Of a stretch of 64,000 nt of DNA, positions 8,836 through 17,068 are shown piece after piece. This stretch comes from DATARH01 sp963712835 (lineage in GTDB: Bacteria > Pseudomonadota > Alphaproteobacteria > ATCC43930 > CGMCC-115725): the NCBI GenBank assembly GCA_963712835.1, contig CAVQJJ010000006.1, forward strand, positions 124,001 through 188,000, read 5' to 3'. Below the pieces are notes generated by a model that ran no database searches, was not told the DNA's origin, and worked only from the letters and a program-made list of their open reading frames with translations. Positions within the stretch are counted from its first letter, which is position 1, and every line of letters starts with the position of its first letter. The position numbers and the translations under genes were made by a program.

Positions 8836-9378
8836 TCAACCCCGCTTGAACGGGTGATCTAGGACCTGCTTCTGCTGCGGCGTCAGCTTGTCGTAAAGCG
8901 CCTGCACCGCCGGGTCGGCCTGCTGCATCGCCTGCAACCGCGCCTGCATCACCTGCTCGCGGTGGTGGAGACGGTCGATCACGGTCAGCTTGTCACGATC
9001 CTGCGCGTTAGCGGGTAGCGCATCGCACAGTTTGCGCTGGGCGTCCTCGCTGCTCTGCGTCACCGACATGACCTTGTCCCATAGCGGCTTCTGCTCAGCG
9101 GTCAGATTGAGCTTGAAGCCGATCGAAGCCATGAAGCCGGCGCGGCGGGCAAGTCGATCGACGCAGGCCTGCTGCGGCGATTTGTTGGCCCAGCTTCCCC
9201 AGCCGCGATGCATCATGCCCTCGTGCCCGGACCCGCCCATGTGATCCCCGCCTGGTCCACCGGGCCCAGGCGCACCCGCGGGTGCTGGGGGCGGCGGGCT
9301 TTGCGACCAGCCGACCACCGGGACCGCCATGGCCGCGGCGGCGACCATCGCCGCACCCGCGATCATCGACCTCTTCAT
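8836..9378 (-). CDS. Spy/CpxP-like LTXXQ-motif periplasmic protein
   Basis: Starting at the ATG at 9378, which follows an AGGAGAGCA ribosome-binding site, the product is 180 residues. The frame stays open further upstream to 9651 but that part lacks coding character. A signal peptide (AGAAMVAAAAMAVPVVGWSQ) precedes a Pro/Gly-rich linker containing GGPGGDHMGG and His/Met residues, and then a helical domain with two copies of the LTXXQ-type motif: LNLTAEQKPLW and KLTPQQKQVL. This family includes the envelope-stress chaperone Spy and CpxP. A chaperone or metal/envelope-stress role is likely. The His/Met-rich linker may bind metal, which is inference. Confidence 0.75.
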   Translation of the reverse strand: MKRSMIAGAAMVAAAAMAVPVVGWSQSPPPPAPAGAPGPGGPGGDHMGGSGHEGMMHRGWGSWANKSPQQACVDRLARRAGFMASIGFKLNLTAEQKPLWDKVMSVTQSSEDAQRKLCDALPANAQDRDKLTVIDRLHHREQVMQARLQAMQQADPAVQALYDKLTPQQKQVLDHPFKRG

Positions 9379-9531
9379 ATTGCTCTCCTGCGTCTTCCAA
9401 GCGCTCGCGGGTGGCCCAACGCCGCCGGCATCGCCGGCAAATCCCCGAACGAGGCAATTGTGCATAAAATATGCAGGCGCCCGTTTCCGGCTCCCCGCGC
9501 CGGCCATTAATTCGCTGAAAGGTGATCGCGT

Positions 9532-10755
9532 ATGCCGAAAGTCGATGGAGCCCGCATTCTTGCTGACCTCAAGCGTCTCGCCGAGTTCGGCCGTTACGAG
9601 ACCGGAGTTGATCGGCCGACCTATTCCGAGGTCGACATCGCCTCGCGCCATTGGCTGGCCGAGAAATACGCCGAAGCCGGGCTGACGCCGGTCATCGACG
9701 GCATCGGCAACGTGTTCGGCCGCGCCGAGGGCGCGACCCGCCGCTTGCTGGTCGGCTCACACAGCGAGACCCAGCCGCGCGGCGGCTGGCTCGACGGCGC
9801 GCTCGGGGTGATCTACGGGCTCGAATTGGCGCGCGCCTTCGCCGCCGATCCGGACCTCAAGGGTCTCGGCATTGAGACCGTCGCCTGGGCGGACGAGGAG
9901 GGCCATTACGGCAACATGCTCGGCAGCCGCTCGTTTACCGGGCGGCTCAGCGAAGCGGAAATCGACGGCTACGAAAACCGCGAGGGCGACGGGCTGCGCG
10001 ACGCGCTGACCCGCGCCGGGCTTGCCGGGAAGCCGCGCATCGAGGTCGATCCCGCGCGCTATCTCGGCTATCTCGAAGCCCACATCGAGCAGGGCGACAC
10101 GCTCGATTCTACCGGCTTTCGGATCGGCATCGTCGAAGGCATTGTCGGCATCTGGAACTGGCGCGTCGTGCTGACGGGGCAGCAGAACCATGCCGGCACG
10201 ACGCAGATGTCACGTCGCAAGGATGCCGGGGTGGCGATGGTGCGCCTCGCGACGCAAATCCATGACCGCTTTGCGCAGATCGCCGGGCCACGCACGGTGT
10301 GGACGATCGGCCGCATGCTGATCGACCCGAACGCGCCCTCGGTTGTCCCCGGCCGCGCAGAGATGCAGGTGCAGGCGCGCGATATCGACGAGGCGATCCT
10401 CGCACGCTATCGCGATGTGCTGATGGAGCTGGTCGCGGCGGCCGACCGCGACGGCCCGTGCCGCATCACGGTCGAGGAATTGTCGCAGACCGAACCGCGG
10501 CTGATGGACAAGGCGTTCGAGGATGCGATCGAGGCGACCGCCGAGCGCTATGTGCCCGGCGGCCATATGCGGATGCCGAGCGGCGCCGGCCACGATGCTC
10601 AGGTCGTCTCACACAAAATGCGCGCCGGGATGATGTTTATCCCGAGCCTCAAGGGCATCAGCCATCACTGGTCGGAAGACACCAAGGAAGACGACATTGT
10701 CCTCGGCGCACAGGTCTTCGCCGACGCCGCCGCGGCGATCCTTAAGGGGGGGTGA
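9532..10755 (+). CDS. M20-family Zn amidase (N-carbamoyl-L-amino-acid hydrolase / allantoate amidohydrolase type)
   Basis: A 407-residue member of the hydantoinase/carbamoylase amidase family, which cleaves N-carbamoyl or ureido groups with a two-metal centre. Visible motifs in order are GSHSETQPRGGWLDGALGV (first metal ligands; Glu replaces the Asp of the common GSHxDT), WADEEGHYGNMLGSRS (the EE pair), LEAHIEQG, and the dimerisation-domain segment QNHAGTTQMSRRKDAG. The C-terminal GAGHDAQ and GISHHWSE motifs complete the metal site. The stop at 10755 overlaps the ribosome-binding region of the next gene. With the hydantoinase at 15635 it would complete a ring-opening then decarbamoylation pathway; substrate identity is inference. 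Confidence 0.85.
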   Translation: MPKVDGARILADLKRLAEFGRYETGVDRPTYSEVDIASRHWLAEKYAEAGLTPVIDGIGNVFGRAEGATRRLLVGSHSETQPRGGWLDGALGVIYGLELARAFAADPDLKGLGIETVAWADEEGHYGNMLGSRSFTGRLSEAEIDGYENREGDGLRDALTRAGLAGKPRIEVDPARYLGYLEAHIEQGDTLDSTGFRIGIVEGIVGIWNWRVVLTGQQNHAGTTQMSRRKDAGVAMVRLATQIHDRFAQIAGPRTVWTIGRMLIDPNAPSVVPGRAEMQVQARDIDEAILARYRDVLMELVAAADRDGPCRITVEELSQTEPRLMDKAFEDAIEATAERYVPGGHMRMPSGAGHDAQVVSHKMRAGMMFIPSLKGISHHWSEDTKEDDIVLGAQVFADAAAAILKGG

Positions 10756-10759
10756 GACG

Positions 10760-11677
10760 ATGGCGATCGTCCTCCAAGAATCGCTGCGCGGGCTGTTCTA
10801 CGCGCCGTATTACGCGGCGCTGGCGCTGGGCGCCTATGTGCAGGAAGGTGTCGAGGTGCGGTTCGTCGCGGCGTCCGATTTCGGCGCCGCGCCCGATGCG
10901 CTGTTCAACGGCACGACCGACGCCGCCTGGGGCGGGCCGATGCGGGTCAACCAGTTTTACGAGCAGCGCGCGGATTGCGACCTCGCATGCTTTGGCGAGG
11001 CGGTGACGCGCGACCCCTTTTTCCTCGTCGGTCGTACGCCGCGACCGAACTTCGCCATAAGCGACCTGGCGGACATCCGCCTCGCGACGGTCAGCGAGGT
11101 GCCGACCCCGTGGCTTTGCCTGCAGCATGATCTGCGGCTCGCCGGGATCGACCCGGCGAGCCTGGATCGCGTGGCGAACCGCACGATGGGCGAGAACATG
11201 GCGGCGCTGCGCACGGGCGCGGCCGATGTCGTGCAGTTGTTCGAGCCGCTGGCCTCCGAGCTGATCGAGGAGGGTTCGGGGCATTTGTGGTATGCGGCGG
11301 CGAGCCGCGGGGCGTGCTCCTACACGACGTTCTATGCACGGCGCGTGGTGCTGGCGGCCAAGCCCGACGAATTCCGCCGTCTGGTGCGCGGCCTCTACCG
11401 CACGCAGAAATGGCTGCACGCGCAGCCGGCCGAGGCGGTCGCCGCCGTCGTACAGACTTATTTCCCGAATGTACCGGCGACCCGTCTGGTCGCGGCGCTG
11501 GGCCGCTATAAGGCGCTCGGCGTCTGGGGCCGGACGCCGATCCTGCCGCGGGACGGTTACGACCGGCTCAAGGACGGCATGGTGTCGGGTGGCTTTGTCA
11601 AAGGCACGCCGTATGAGGTCGCGGTCGACAATTCGCTCGCCGAGGCGGCGGTAACAGACGACCCGCCCTCGCTTTAG
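10760..11677 (+). CDS. NMT1/THI5-like substrate-binding protein without a signal peptide
   Basis: A 305-residue periplasmic-binding-protein fold related to NMT1/THI5 and SsuA proteins. The start MAIVLQESLRGLFYAPYYAAL follows directly after the carbamoylase stop with a GGGGGGTGAG ribosome-binding site, and the frame before it overlaps that gene. The usual features are a ligand-cleft start (FYAPYYAALALGAYVQEGVEV), a GPMRVNQFYE segment and a dimension-defining WLHAQPAEAV helix. No signal sequence or lipobox is present, which is unusual for a transporter component. It could act in the cytoplasm as a ligand sensor or an enzyme like THI5. No permease or ATPase gene lies beside it. Confidence 0.7.
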   Translation: MAIVLQESLRGLFYAPYYAALALGAYVQEGVEVRFVAASDFGAAPDALFNGTTDAAWGGPMRVNQFYEQRADCDLACFGEAVTRDPFFLVGRTPRPNFAISDLADIRLATVSEVPTPWLCLQHDLRLAGIDPASLDRVANRTMGENMAALRTGAADVVQLFEPLASELIEEGSGHLWYAAASRGACSYTTFYARRVVLAAKPDEFRRLVRGLYRTQKWLHAQPAEAVAAVVQTYFPNVPATRLVAALGRYKALGVWGRTPILPRDGYDRLKDGMVSGGFVKGTPYEVAVDNSLAEAAVTDDPPSL

Positions 11678-11683
11678 TTTTCT

Positions 11684-11750
11684 TTCATTGCGACATAGCG
11701 AAGCAATCTCCCGCTGCCCCGACCCCTAACGGAGGGAGATTGCCGCGTCG
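11684..11750. repeat. dispersed palindromic repeat, family A (copy 1)
   Basis: The element starts TCATTGCGACATAGCGAAGC, reads AAGCAATCTCCC, and after a short loop returns as GGGAGATTGCCGCGTCG. It sits between two convergent genes and is one of four copies in the window (also 21665-21760, 61122-61226, 62538-62628). The translated form of intact copies is the frequent spurious peptide CHCEERSDEAI. Confidence 0.75.
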
Positions 11751-11763
11751 CCCTTTGGACTTG

Positions 11764-13335
11764 TTACTTCTGCTTCTGGATATTCCAGAACACCGGGATC
11801 GGGGTATCGACGATGCCGGTGAGATCGCCGCGATAGGCGCTGTAGGCGCGGTATTGGCCGAGCGGGACGAACGGCACGGTTTCGAATGCGCGCACCTGCA
11901 TTTGCGCGGCGATCTCGGTGCGGGTCGCGTCGTCGCGCGCCGCAAACCACTGGACGCGCAGCGCCTCGAGCGTAGGGTCGTCGGCCCATCCGGGCAGCAC
12001 GCCGCCGGCGCCGGGGGCGCGCAGCGAACGGTTGGTCGCCGGGTTGAGCATGTCGGACGCGGCGTAGGCCGTGACGAACACGATCCAGCCGCCTTTGTCG
12101 ACCGGGTCTTTCGAGTAGATACGCTTGATGACGGTGCCCCACTCGGTGGTCTGTACATCGACATTGAGGCCAAGCCGCTTCAGCATGTCGGCAGTGACCA
12201 GCGCCTCGGCATGGAGCTGCGGAATGTCGGCCGGATCGAGCAGCACGACGGGCTCGCCCTTGTATCCGGCCTCGGCGACCAGCTTTTTGGCCTTGTCGTA
12301 ATCGCGGGGCCCGGCGAGCGCTTCGGAACCGCGCGTCTCGACATGATCGAAGCAGGCGAAGACCGAATAGCAGGTGCGCCAGTTACCCGGGTCGCCCGCC
12401 ATCGCCGCCATGTAGTCGGACTGGTTGACGACCTGTAGCACGGCCTGGCGCATCTTGATGTTGTCGAAGGGCGGCTGCAGCCAGTTGAAGCGCATCGTCC
12501 CGATGAACTGCGACCGGCTCATCAGCTTGATGTCGGGATCGGCGGCGAGGCCGGGCACATAGTCGTTCGCGGCATTTTCCCAGCCGTCGACCTCGCCGTC
12601 CTTCAGCGCCTGGAGCGCGGTCACCCCATCGGGGATGTAGTCCCATTCGACACGGTCGATCTTGACCACCTTGCCGCCGGAGACCCCGTCGGGAGGTCCG
12701 GCGCGCGGCACGTAGTCCGGATTTCTCACGAAGACCACTTTGTGGCCCGGCTGCCACTCGCTCATCACCATCTTGAACGGACCGGAGCCGGTCGCGTCCT
12801 TGGTCTGGGTGAAGGCGTCGGTCTGCGCCACCCGCTCCGGCAGGATGAACGGCGTCGGCGAGGTCATCGTCGCGAGCGCGTCGATCACCGGAAAGGGCTG
12901 CTTAAGCACGATACGGAAGCTTTTGTCGTCGAGTGCGTCGATCGAGGCGACGTCCGCGAGCAGCGCCTGGCCATAGCTGTCGTTGCGCTGGCCCCAGCGC
13001 TTTAGCGAGGCGACGACATCGGCGGCGCGCACCTTCTGCCCATCGTGGAAAGCGAGCTTGTCGCGCAGGGTGATTTTCCAGGTCAGCCCGTCATCGCTCG
13101 ATGTCCAGCTGTCGACCATCTCCGGGTGCGGGTGGAATTCGTGGTCGAGCGCGTACAGCGTGTCGTAGACCAGGTAGCCGTAATTGCGGGTGATGTAGAC
13201 GCCCGAGAAATACGGGTCGATGATCGCCAGATCGGCGTGCGGGATGAAGCGAACGACCGCACCATCATCCGCAGCGGCCGCGGAACGCGCGAGCGCGGCG
13301 AGGATGAAACCGGCGAGCGCGAGGCGGCGGAGCAT
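11764..13335 (-). CDS. ABC transporter substrate-binding protein, family 5 (peptide/amide type)
   Basis: A 523-residue secreted binding protein of the oligopeptide/dipeptide/nickel class. It has a clear signal peptide (LALAGFILAALARSAAAAD), the family start VVRFIPHADLAIIDPYFSGVY, the WKITLRDKLAFHDGQKVRAADVVASLKR motif region (about residues 85-115) and the late WRTCYSVFACFDHVETRG segment. Length fits the family. The downstream neighbour in the other direction is a convergent binding protein; 13 bases separate its start from the end of the asparaginase homologue, so both are probably one operon (asparaginase first). No cognate permease or ATPase genes are present here. Confidence 0.85.
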   Translation of the reverse strand: MLRRLALAGFILAALARSAAAADDGAVVRFIPHADLAIIDPYFSGVYITRNYGYLVYDTLYALDHEFHPHPEMVDSWTSSDDGLTWKITLRDKLAFHDGQKVRAADVVASLKRWGQRNDSYGQALLADVASIDALDDKSFRIVLKQPFPVIDALATMTSPTPFILPERVAQTDAFTQTKDATGSGPFKMVMSEWQPGHKVVFVRNPDYVPRAGPPDGVSGGKVVKIDRVEWDYIPDGVTALQALKDGEVDGWENAANDYVPGLAADPDIKLMSRSQFIGTMRFNWLQPPFDNIKMRQAVLQVVNQSDYMAAMAGDPGNWRTCYSVFACFDHVETRGSEALAGPRDYDKAKKLVAEAGYKGEPVVLLDPADIPQLHAEALVTADMLKRLGLNVDVQTTEWGTVIKRIYSKDPVDKGGWIVFVTAYAASDMLNPATNRSLRAPGAGGVLPGWADDPTLEALRVQWFAARDDATRTEIAAQMQVRAFETVPFVPLGQYRAYSAYRGDLTGIVDTPIPVFWNIQKQK

Positions 13336-13348
13336 CGGCCGGGCGCTC

Positions 13349-14347
13349 CTAGTATCGCGCGAAAGCGGTCTGGATCGCGCCGATGTCGCCCGTCGTCATC
13401 AGCATCAGCGAAAGGAGGATGCGCGCCTTTTGCGGCGAAAAATCCTCGCCGGCGACAATACCGGTCTCCTTGAGACGACGGCGCGGTGCGACCCGGCCGC
13501 TCGCCGCGCGGCTGCATTGCACGACAACGATGCCCGACTTCGCCGCAGCGACCAGCGCCTCCTGCTGCGCCGGCGTCGGGCTGCCGGGCGCGAAGCCGGC
13601 CGAGACGATGCCCTTGGCCCCGGCGGCGATCGCCGCCTCGACCAGCGCCGCATCGGCACCGGCATAAGACAGCACGATATCGACGCGCGGCAGGCCAGTG
13701 ATCTCGCGCCCGGCGAACTCGGTGTCAGGCATGTGCGCCCGCAGCGGCGCGCGGTAGAACTGCACGCCATCGCCGTCGACATGGCCGAGCGCGCCGAAAT
13801 CAAAGCTGCGGAAGGTCTGTACACGATAGGTCGAGGTCTTCACCACGTCACGCGCCGGATGGATCTCGTTGTTGAGCACGACGAGCACGCCCTTGCCGCG
13901 CGCCTCGGGCGAGCCGGCGACCTGCAGCGCGTTGACGAGGTTGGTGCCGGCATCGGTGCCGAGCGCGCTCGCCGGACGCTGCGCGCCGACCATCACCACC
14001 GGCTGCGCGACACCGAGCGTGAGGTTGAGAAAAAACCCGGTCTCCTCCAGGGTCGCGGTGCCGTGCGGGATGACAAAACCGGCGATCGACGGATCGTCCT
14101 TGGCGATCCGGTGGATCATGCGCCTGATTTCGAGCCAGTCTTCCGGCCCGAGCGCGGTGCTGCCCACCTGACGGTAGGTCATCGGCACCGACTCGGCGAC
14201 GAGCTTTGTCTCGGCGAATTTGTCGAGGAGCGCCTCGCTCGTCAGCTTCTGCCCGAAATCCGGGTAGTCGAGCACGTCGAGGCTGCCATTGCCGAGCGAC
14301 GAGATCGTGCCGCCGGTGCCGATGACAGCGATGCGGGGGAGAGGCAT
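13349..14347 (-). CDS. asparaginase-fold amidohydrolase with altered catalytic motif
   Basis: A 332-residue homologue of L-asparaginases, which hydrolyse a side-chain amide using a threonine nucleophile. The start at 14347 (MPLPRIAVIGTGGTIS) follows a GGAG ribosome-binding site. Motif one, GTGGTISS, keeps the first threonine. Motif two reads HGTATLEET, so the Asp of the normal HGTDT, which contacts the substrate alpha-amino group, is Ala. The lysine of the catalytic set is kept in RDVVKTSTY. A substrate lacking a free alpha-amino acid head is therefore likely (inference). No signal peptide is seen. It is followed in the operon by a peptide-type binding protein. Confidence 0.8.
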   Translation of the reverse strand: MPLPRIAVIGTGGTISSLGNGSLDVLDYPDFGQKLTSEALLDKFAETKLVAESVPMTYRQVGSTALGPEDWLEIRRMIHRIAKDDPSIAGFVIPHGTATLEETGFFLNLTLGVAQPVVMVGAQRPASALGTDAGTNLVNALQVAGSPEARGKGVLVVLNNEIHPARDVVKTSTYRVQTFRSFDFGALGHVDGDGVQFYRAPLRAHMPDTEFAGREITGLPRVDIVLSYAGADAALVEAAIAAGAKGIVSAGFAPGSPTPAQQEALVAAAKSGIVVVQCSRAASGRVAPRRRLKETGIVAGEDFSPQKARILLSLMLMTTGDIGAIQTAFARY

Positions 14348-14550
14348 TGCACTCACTCCATTTGTCATTCCGGGACGCTCCAGAGGAGCAGACTCGGAAC
14401 CCATGAAGACGGAAGCTTAAGGCCAGCGCACAATCAGTGCCACCGAGCAACCGCCCGTGTTCGTGGTTTCGGGTTTTCGATTTCATCGTGTCCGGGAATG
14501 ACGCAGGGTGGCTTGCTGTCGCGCGAGCGTCGTGGAACGATGCGCGCGCG
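14348..14550. repeat. intergenic repeat with inverted ends between divergent genes
   Basis: The spacer contains GTCATTCCGGGACG from about 14364 and the inverted CGTGTCCGGGAATGAC near 14488-14503, a palindromic element unlike family A but of similar size. The divergent promoters of the asparaginase homologue and the CobW-type gene must lie here; no clear -35/-10 pair was picked out. Confidence 0.45.
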
Positions 14551-15621
14551 ATGGATAGCGGGCCCCCCAACGATATCCTGCCGACGACCGTGCTGACCGG
14601 ATTTCTCGGCAGCGGTAAGACGACCTTGCTGCGCCGCGCGCTCGCCGATCCGCGCTTCACCGATACCGCGGTCATCGTCAATGAGATCGGGGCGGTGGCG
14701 ATCGACCATTACCTCGTCGACTTTGTCGAAGGCGCGGTGCTGGAGTTGCCCGGCGGCTGCCTGTGCTGCGCGGTGCGCGAGGATGTGGCCCGCACCCTGC
14801 GCGACCTGATCGACCGCCGCGACGCCGGCGAATTGCGCCCGTTCCACCGCATCGTCATCGAGACCAGCGGGCTCGCCGACCCAGCGCCGATCCTCTACAC
14901 GCTGGGCGCCGACGCGATGCTCGACGCGCGGCTGTCGCTCGGTCGTGTGGTGACGGTGGTCGACGCCGAGACCGGCGCCGCGACGCTTGCCCGCTTCGCC
15001 GAGGCGGCGCGACAGGCGGCGCTGGCCGACGCGATCGTCATTTCGAAGACCGATCTGGCGCCGGTTTCCGATGAACTCGACGCGGCGCTCGCGGCGCTCA
15101 ATTCCAATGCCGAGCGGCTTCTTGGCCGGGAGGTGAGCGATCCGGGGTCGGTGCTATTTCACCCCCATCCCAACCTTCCCCCGCTGGCGGGGGAAGGAGA
15201 GCGCCGGCGCCTGTCATCCCCCTCCCCCGCAAGCGGGGGAGGGTCGGGGCGGGGGTTTTCGAAAGAAGCTATCCACACCCATGGCATCGACAGCTTCACG
15301 ATGATCCTGCGCGAGCCGGTGATGCGGCTCGATTTCGCCAAGGCGCTGGGCGCGCTGGCGGGCGCATGCGGCAGCGATCTGTTGCGCGTCAAAGGCATCG
15401 TCGCCTTCGCCGACCGCGACGGCCAGCCGGCGCTCGTCCAGGCGGCGCAGCACACGATGTTCGCGCCGGAATGGCTCGCCGGTTGGCCCGATGAAGACCG
15501 ACGCAGCCGCCTGGTCTTTGTTGTCCGCGACATCCCGCGCGACGAAATCCTCGCGCGTTTCGGCTTCGCCGCGCCAACCATCATCGGCGCACGCCCGGCT
15601 CACCAACACGCCCACGCCTGA
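14551..15621 (+). CDS. CobW/G3E-family GTP-dependent metallochaperone with an inserted repeat
   Basis: A 356-residue P-loop GTPase of the COG0523/CobW family, which deliver metals to apo-enzymes. Walker A is GFLGSGKTTLLRR (about residue 17), the Mg site NEIGAVAID, the metal-binding CxCC is GGCLCCAV, switch region IETSGLADPAPIL, and guanine specificity SKTDL. The C-terminal CobW_C domain begins HTHGIDSF. Between the two domains (about residues 204-236) the protein carries a Pro/Gly/Ser-rich insert encoded by a palindromic intergenic-type repeat at 15161-15256. The start at 14551 is chosen because upstream codons lie in repeat DNA. The hydantoinase gene starts 13 bases after the stop, so metal supply to that enzyme is plausible (inference). 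Confidence 0.85.
   Translation: MDSGPPNDILPTTVLTGFLGSGKTTLLRRALADPRFTDTAVIVNEIGAVAIDHYLVDFVEGAVLELPGGCLCCAVREDVARTLRDLIDRRDAGELRPFHRIVIETSGLADPAPILYTLGADAMLDARLSLGRVVTVVDAETGAATLARFAEAARQAALADAIVISKTDLAPVSDELDAALAALNSNAERLLGREVSDPGSVLFHPHPNLPPLAGEGERRRLSSPSPASGGGSGRGFSKEAIHTHGIDSFTMILREPVMRLDFAKALGALAGACGSDLLRVKGIVAFADRDGQPALVQAAQHTMFAPEWLAGWPDEDRRSRLVFVVRDIPRDEILARFGFAAPTIIGARPAHQHAHA
15161..15256. repeat. 96-nt double palindrome inserted in frame within the CobW-type gene
   Basis: Left arm ACCCCCATCCCAACC leads into a CTTCCCCCGC/GCGGGGGAAG hairpin. The second half has a CCCTCCCCCGC/GCGGGGGAGGG hairpin and ends TCGGGGCGGGGGT, nearly the reverse complement of the left arm. The length is 96 bases, exactly 32 codons, and the gene frame is kept through it. 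A related palindrome lies in the spacer at 5239-5282. Confidence 0.8.
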
Positions 15622-15634
15622 AGAGAGGGAACCC

Positions 15635-17065
15635 ATGCTCGACATCGTCATCACCGGGGGAACCGCCGTGCTGCCGACCGGCGCGAGCGATGTCGATATC
15701 GGCATCGAAGGCGGCAAGATCGCGGCGATCGGCGCGAAGGGTAGCCTCGCGGCGCTGGGGTCCAAGCGCACGATCGACGCGGGCGGCCAGATCGTCATCC
15801 CGGGTGGGATCGACCCGCATGTCCATTGCCGCTGGCCGATGCCCGTCCCCGGCCAGAGCCAACCGAACCTGACCGACGGGCCGGACCGGGTGAGCCAAGC
15901 GGCGCTCTTTGGCGGCACCACGACGATGCTCGATTTCGCGCTCGTCGACGGCGACAACACCGTGCAGCAGGCGATCGAACGGCGGCAGAAGGAATGGGCC
16001 GGCGACTGCCATTGCGATTACGGGTTCCACGTCATGGTGCAAGGAAAGCTCGACTGGTCGGTGCCCGACCAGATCGTCGAGGCGGTGCAAGCCGGCCACG
16101 CGACGGTGAAGATGTTCACCACTGACATCACCCCGTCGCGCAAGGGCCGCATGGTGCCGTTCGGCAGCGTCATGGAGGTGCTGACCGCACTCGCCAAGGC
16201 GGGCGGGCTCGCCGCGATCCATGCCGAGGATAACGACCTCGTCATGCACATGTACGAGAAGCTGACGCGCGAAGGCCGCACCAGCTTCCACAACATGGCC
16301 GAGGTGCATACGACGTTGAGCGAAGACCTCGCGTTCAACCGGGTGATCCGGCTTGCCGCCAATATCCCAGGCGCTGCGCTTTACATGCTGCACACGTCGG
16401 CGGCGACCGGCGTTAGGGCGATTGCCGCGGCGCGCGCGCAAGGCACACCGGTCTATGGCGAGACGCTGCACCAGTACTTGATGTATTCGGCTGAGGACTA
16501 CAAACGGCCGAACGGGCAAATCTATCACACCTACCCGTCGCTCAAATTCGCCGAGGATCATGCCGCGCTGTGGGCGGGCACCAACCACGGCGCGATCCAA
16601 ACCGTCGCCACCGACGAAATCTGCTGCCCGCTAAAGTACAAGCTGCAGGGCGCGCGGATCGACGACACCACTGGCGGCAATGCCGGGGTCGAGCCGCGCG
16701 TATCGCTGATCTATACCGAGACGGTCGAGAAACGCGGCTATGACCTGACGCAATTCGTCAACCTGATCTCGACCAACGCGGCGAAGATCTTGGGGCTTTA
16801 CCCGAAGAAGGGCGCGCTGGCGGTCGGCTCCGATGCCGACATCGTGCTGCTCGACACGCGCCAGCGGCATCAGGTCAAGGCCGCGGAGATGCACGAGGCG
16901 GACTATTCGCCGTGGGAAGACCGCGATCTCGCCTGCTGGCCGTCGATGACCATGCTGCGCGGCAAGGTCGTCGTGGAGGGAGGCAAGCTGCTAGGCGCGC
17001 TCGGCGACGGCCAGCACCTCAGCCGCAAAGTCGCCGACGAGGTGCGAAGCCGCCCGGCGGTATAG
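15635..17065 (+). CDS. dihydropyrimidinase / hydantoinase family cyclic-amide hydrolase
   Basis: A 476-residue cyclic amidohydrolase that opens hydantoin or dihydropyrimidine rings. The start at 15635 follows GAGAGGGA; the frame upstream overlaps the CobW-type gene and is not used. The first metal motif is GGIDPHVHCRWP. The lysine expected to be carboxylated lies in HATVKMFTTD near residue 160. Further ligands are IHAEDND, YMLHTSAATG and the aspartate of VATDEICCP. The end GALAVGSDADIVLLD is typical of the superfamily. With the carbamoylase-type amidase at 9532 it could form a two-step hydantoin or pyrimidine degradation route. Stereospecificity and natural substrate cannot be read from sequence. 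Confidence 0.88.
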   Translation: MLDIVITGGTAVLPTGASDVDIGIEGGKIAAIGAKGSLAALGSKRTIDAGGQIVIPGGIDPHVHCRWPMPVPGQSQPNLTDGPDRVSQAALFGGTTTMLDFALVDGDNTVQQAIERRQKEWAGDCHCDYGFHVMVQGKLDWSVPDQIVEAVQAGHATVKMFTTDITPSRKGRMVPFGSVMEVLTALAKAGGLAAIHAEDNDLVMHMYEKLTREGRTSFHNMAEVHTTLSEDLAFNRVIRLAANIPGAALYMLHTSAATGVRAIAAARAQGTPVYGETLHQYLMYSAEDYKRPNGQIYHTYPSLKFAEDHAALWAGTNHGAIQTVATDEICCPLKYKLQGARIDDTTGGNAGVEPRVSLIYTETVEKRGYDLTQFVNLISTNAAKILGLYPKKGALAVGSDADIVLLDTRQRHQVKAAEMHEADYSPWEDRDLACWPSMTMLRGKVVVEGGKLLGALGDGQHLSRKVADEVRSRPAV

Positions 17066-17068
17066 TTC

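Noticed and set aside
13220..14596. A 458-codon plus-strand frame
   Set aside because: It overlaps the asparaginase-like gene in antisense, is Arg/Asp/Ala-rich and shows no domain.
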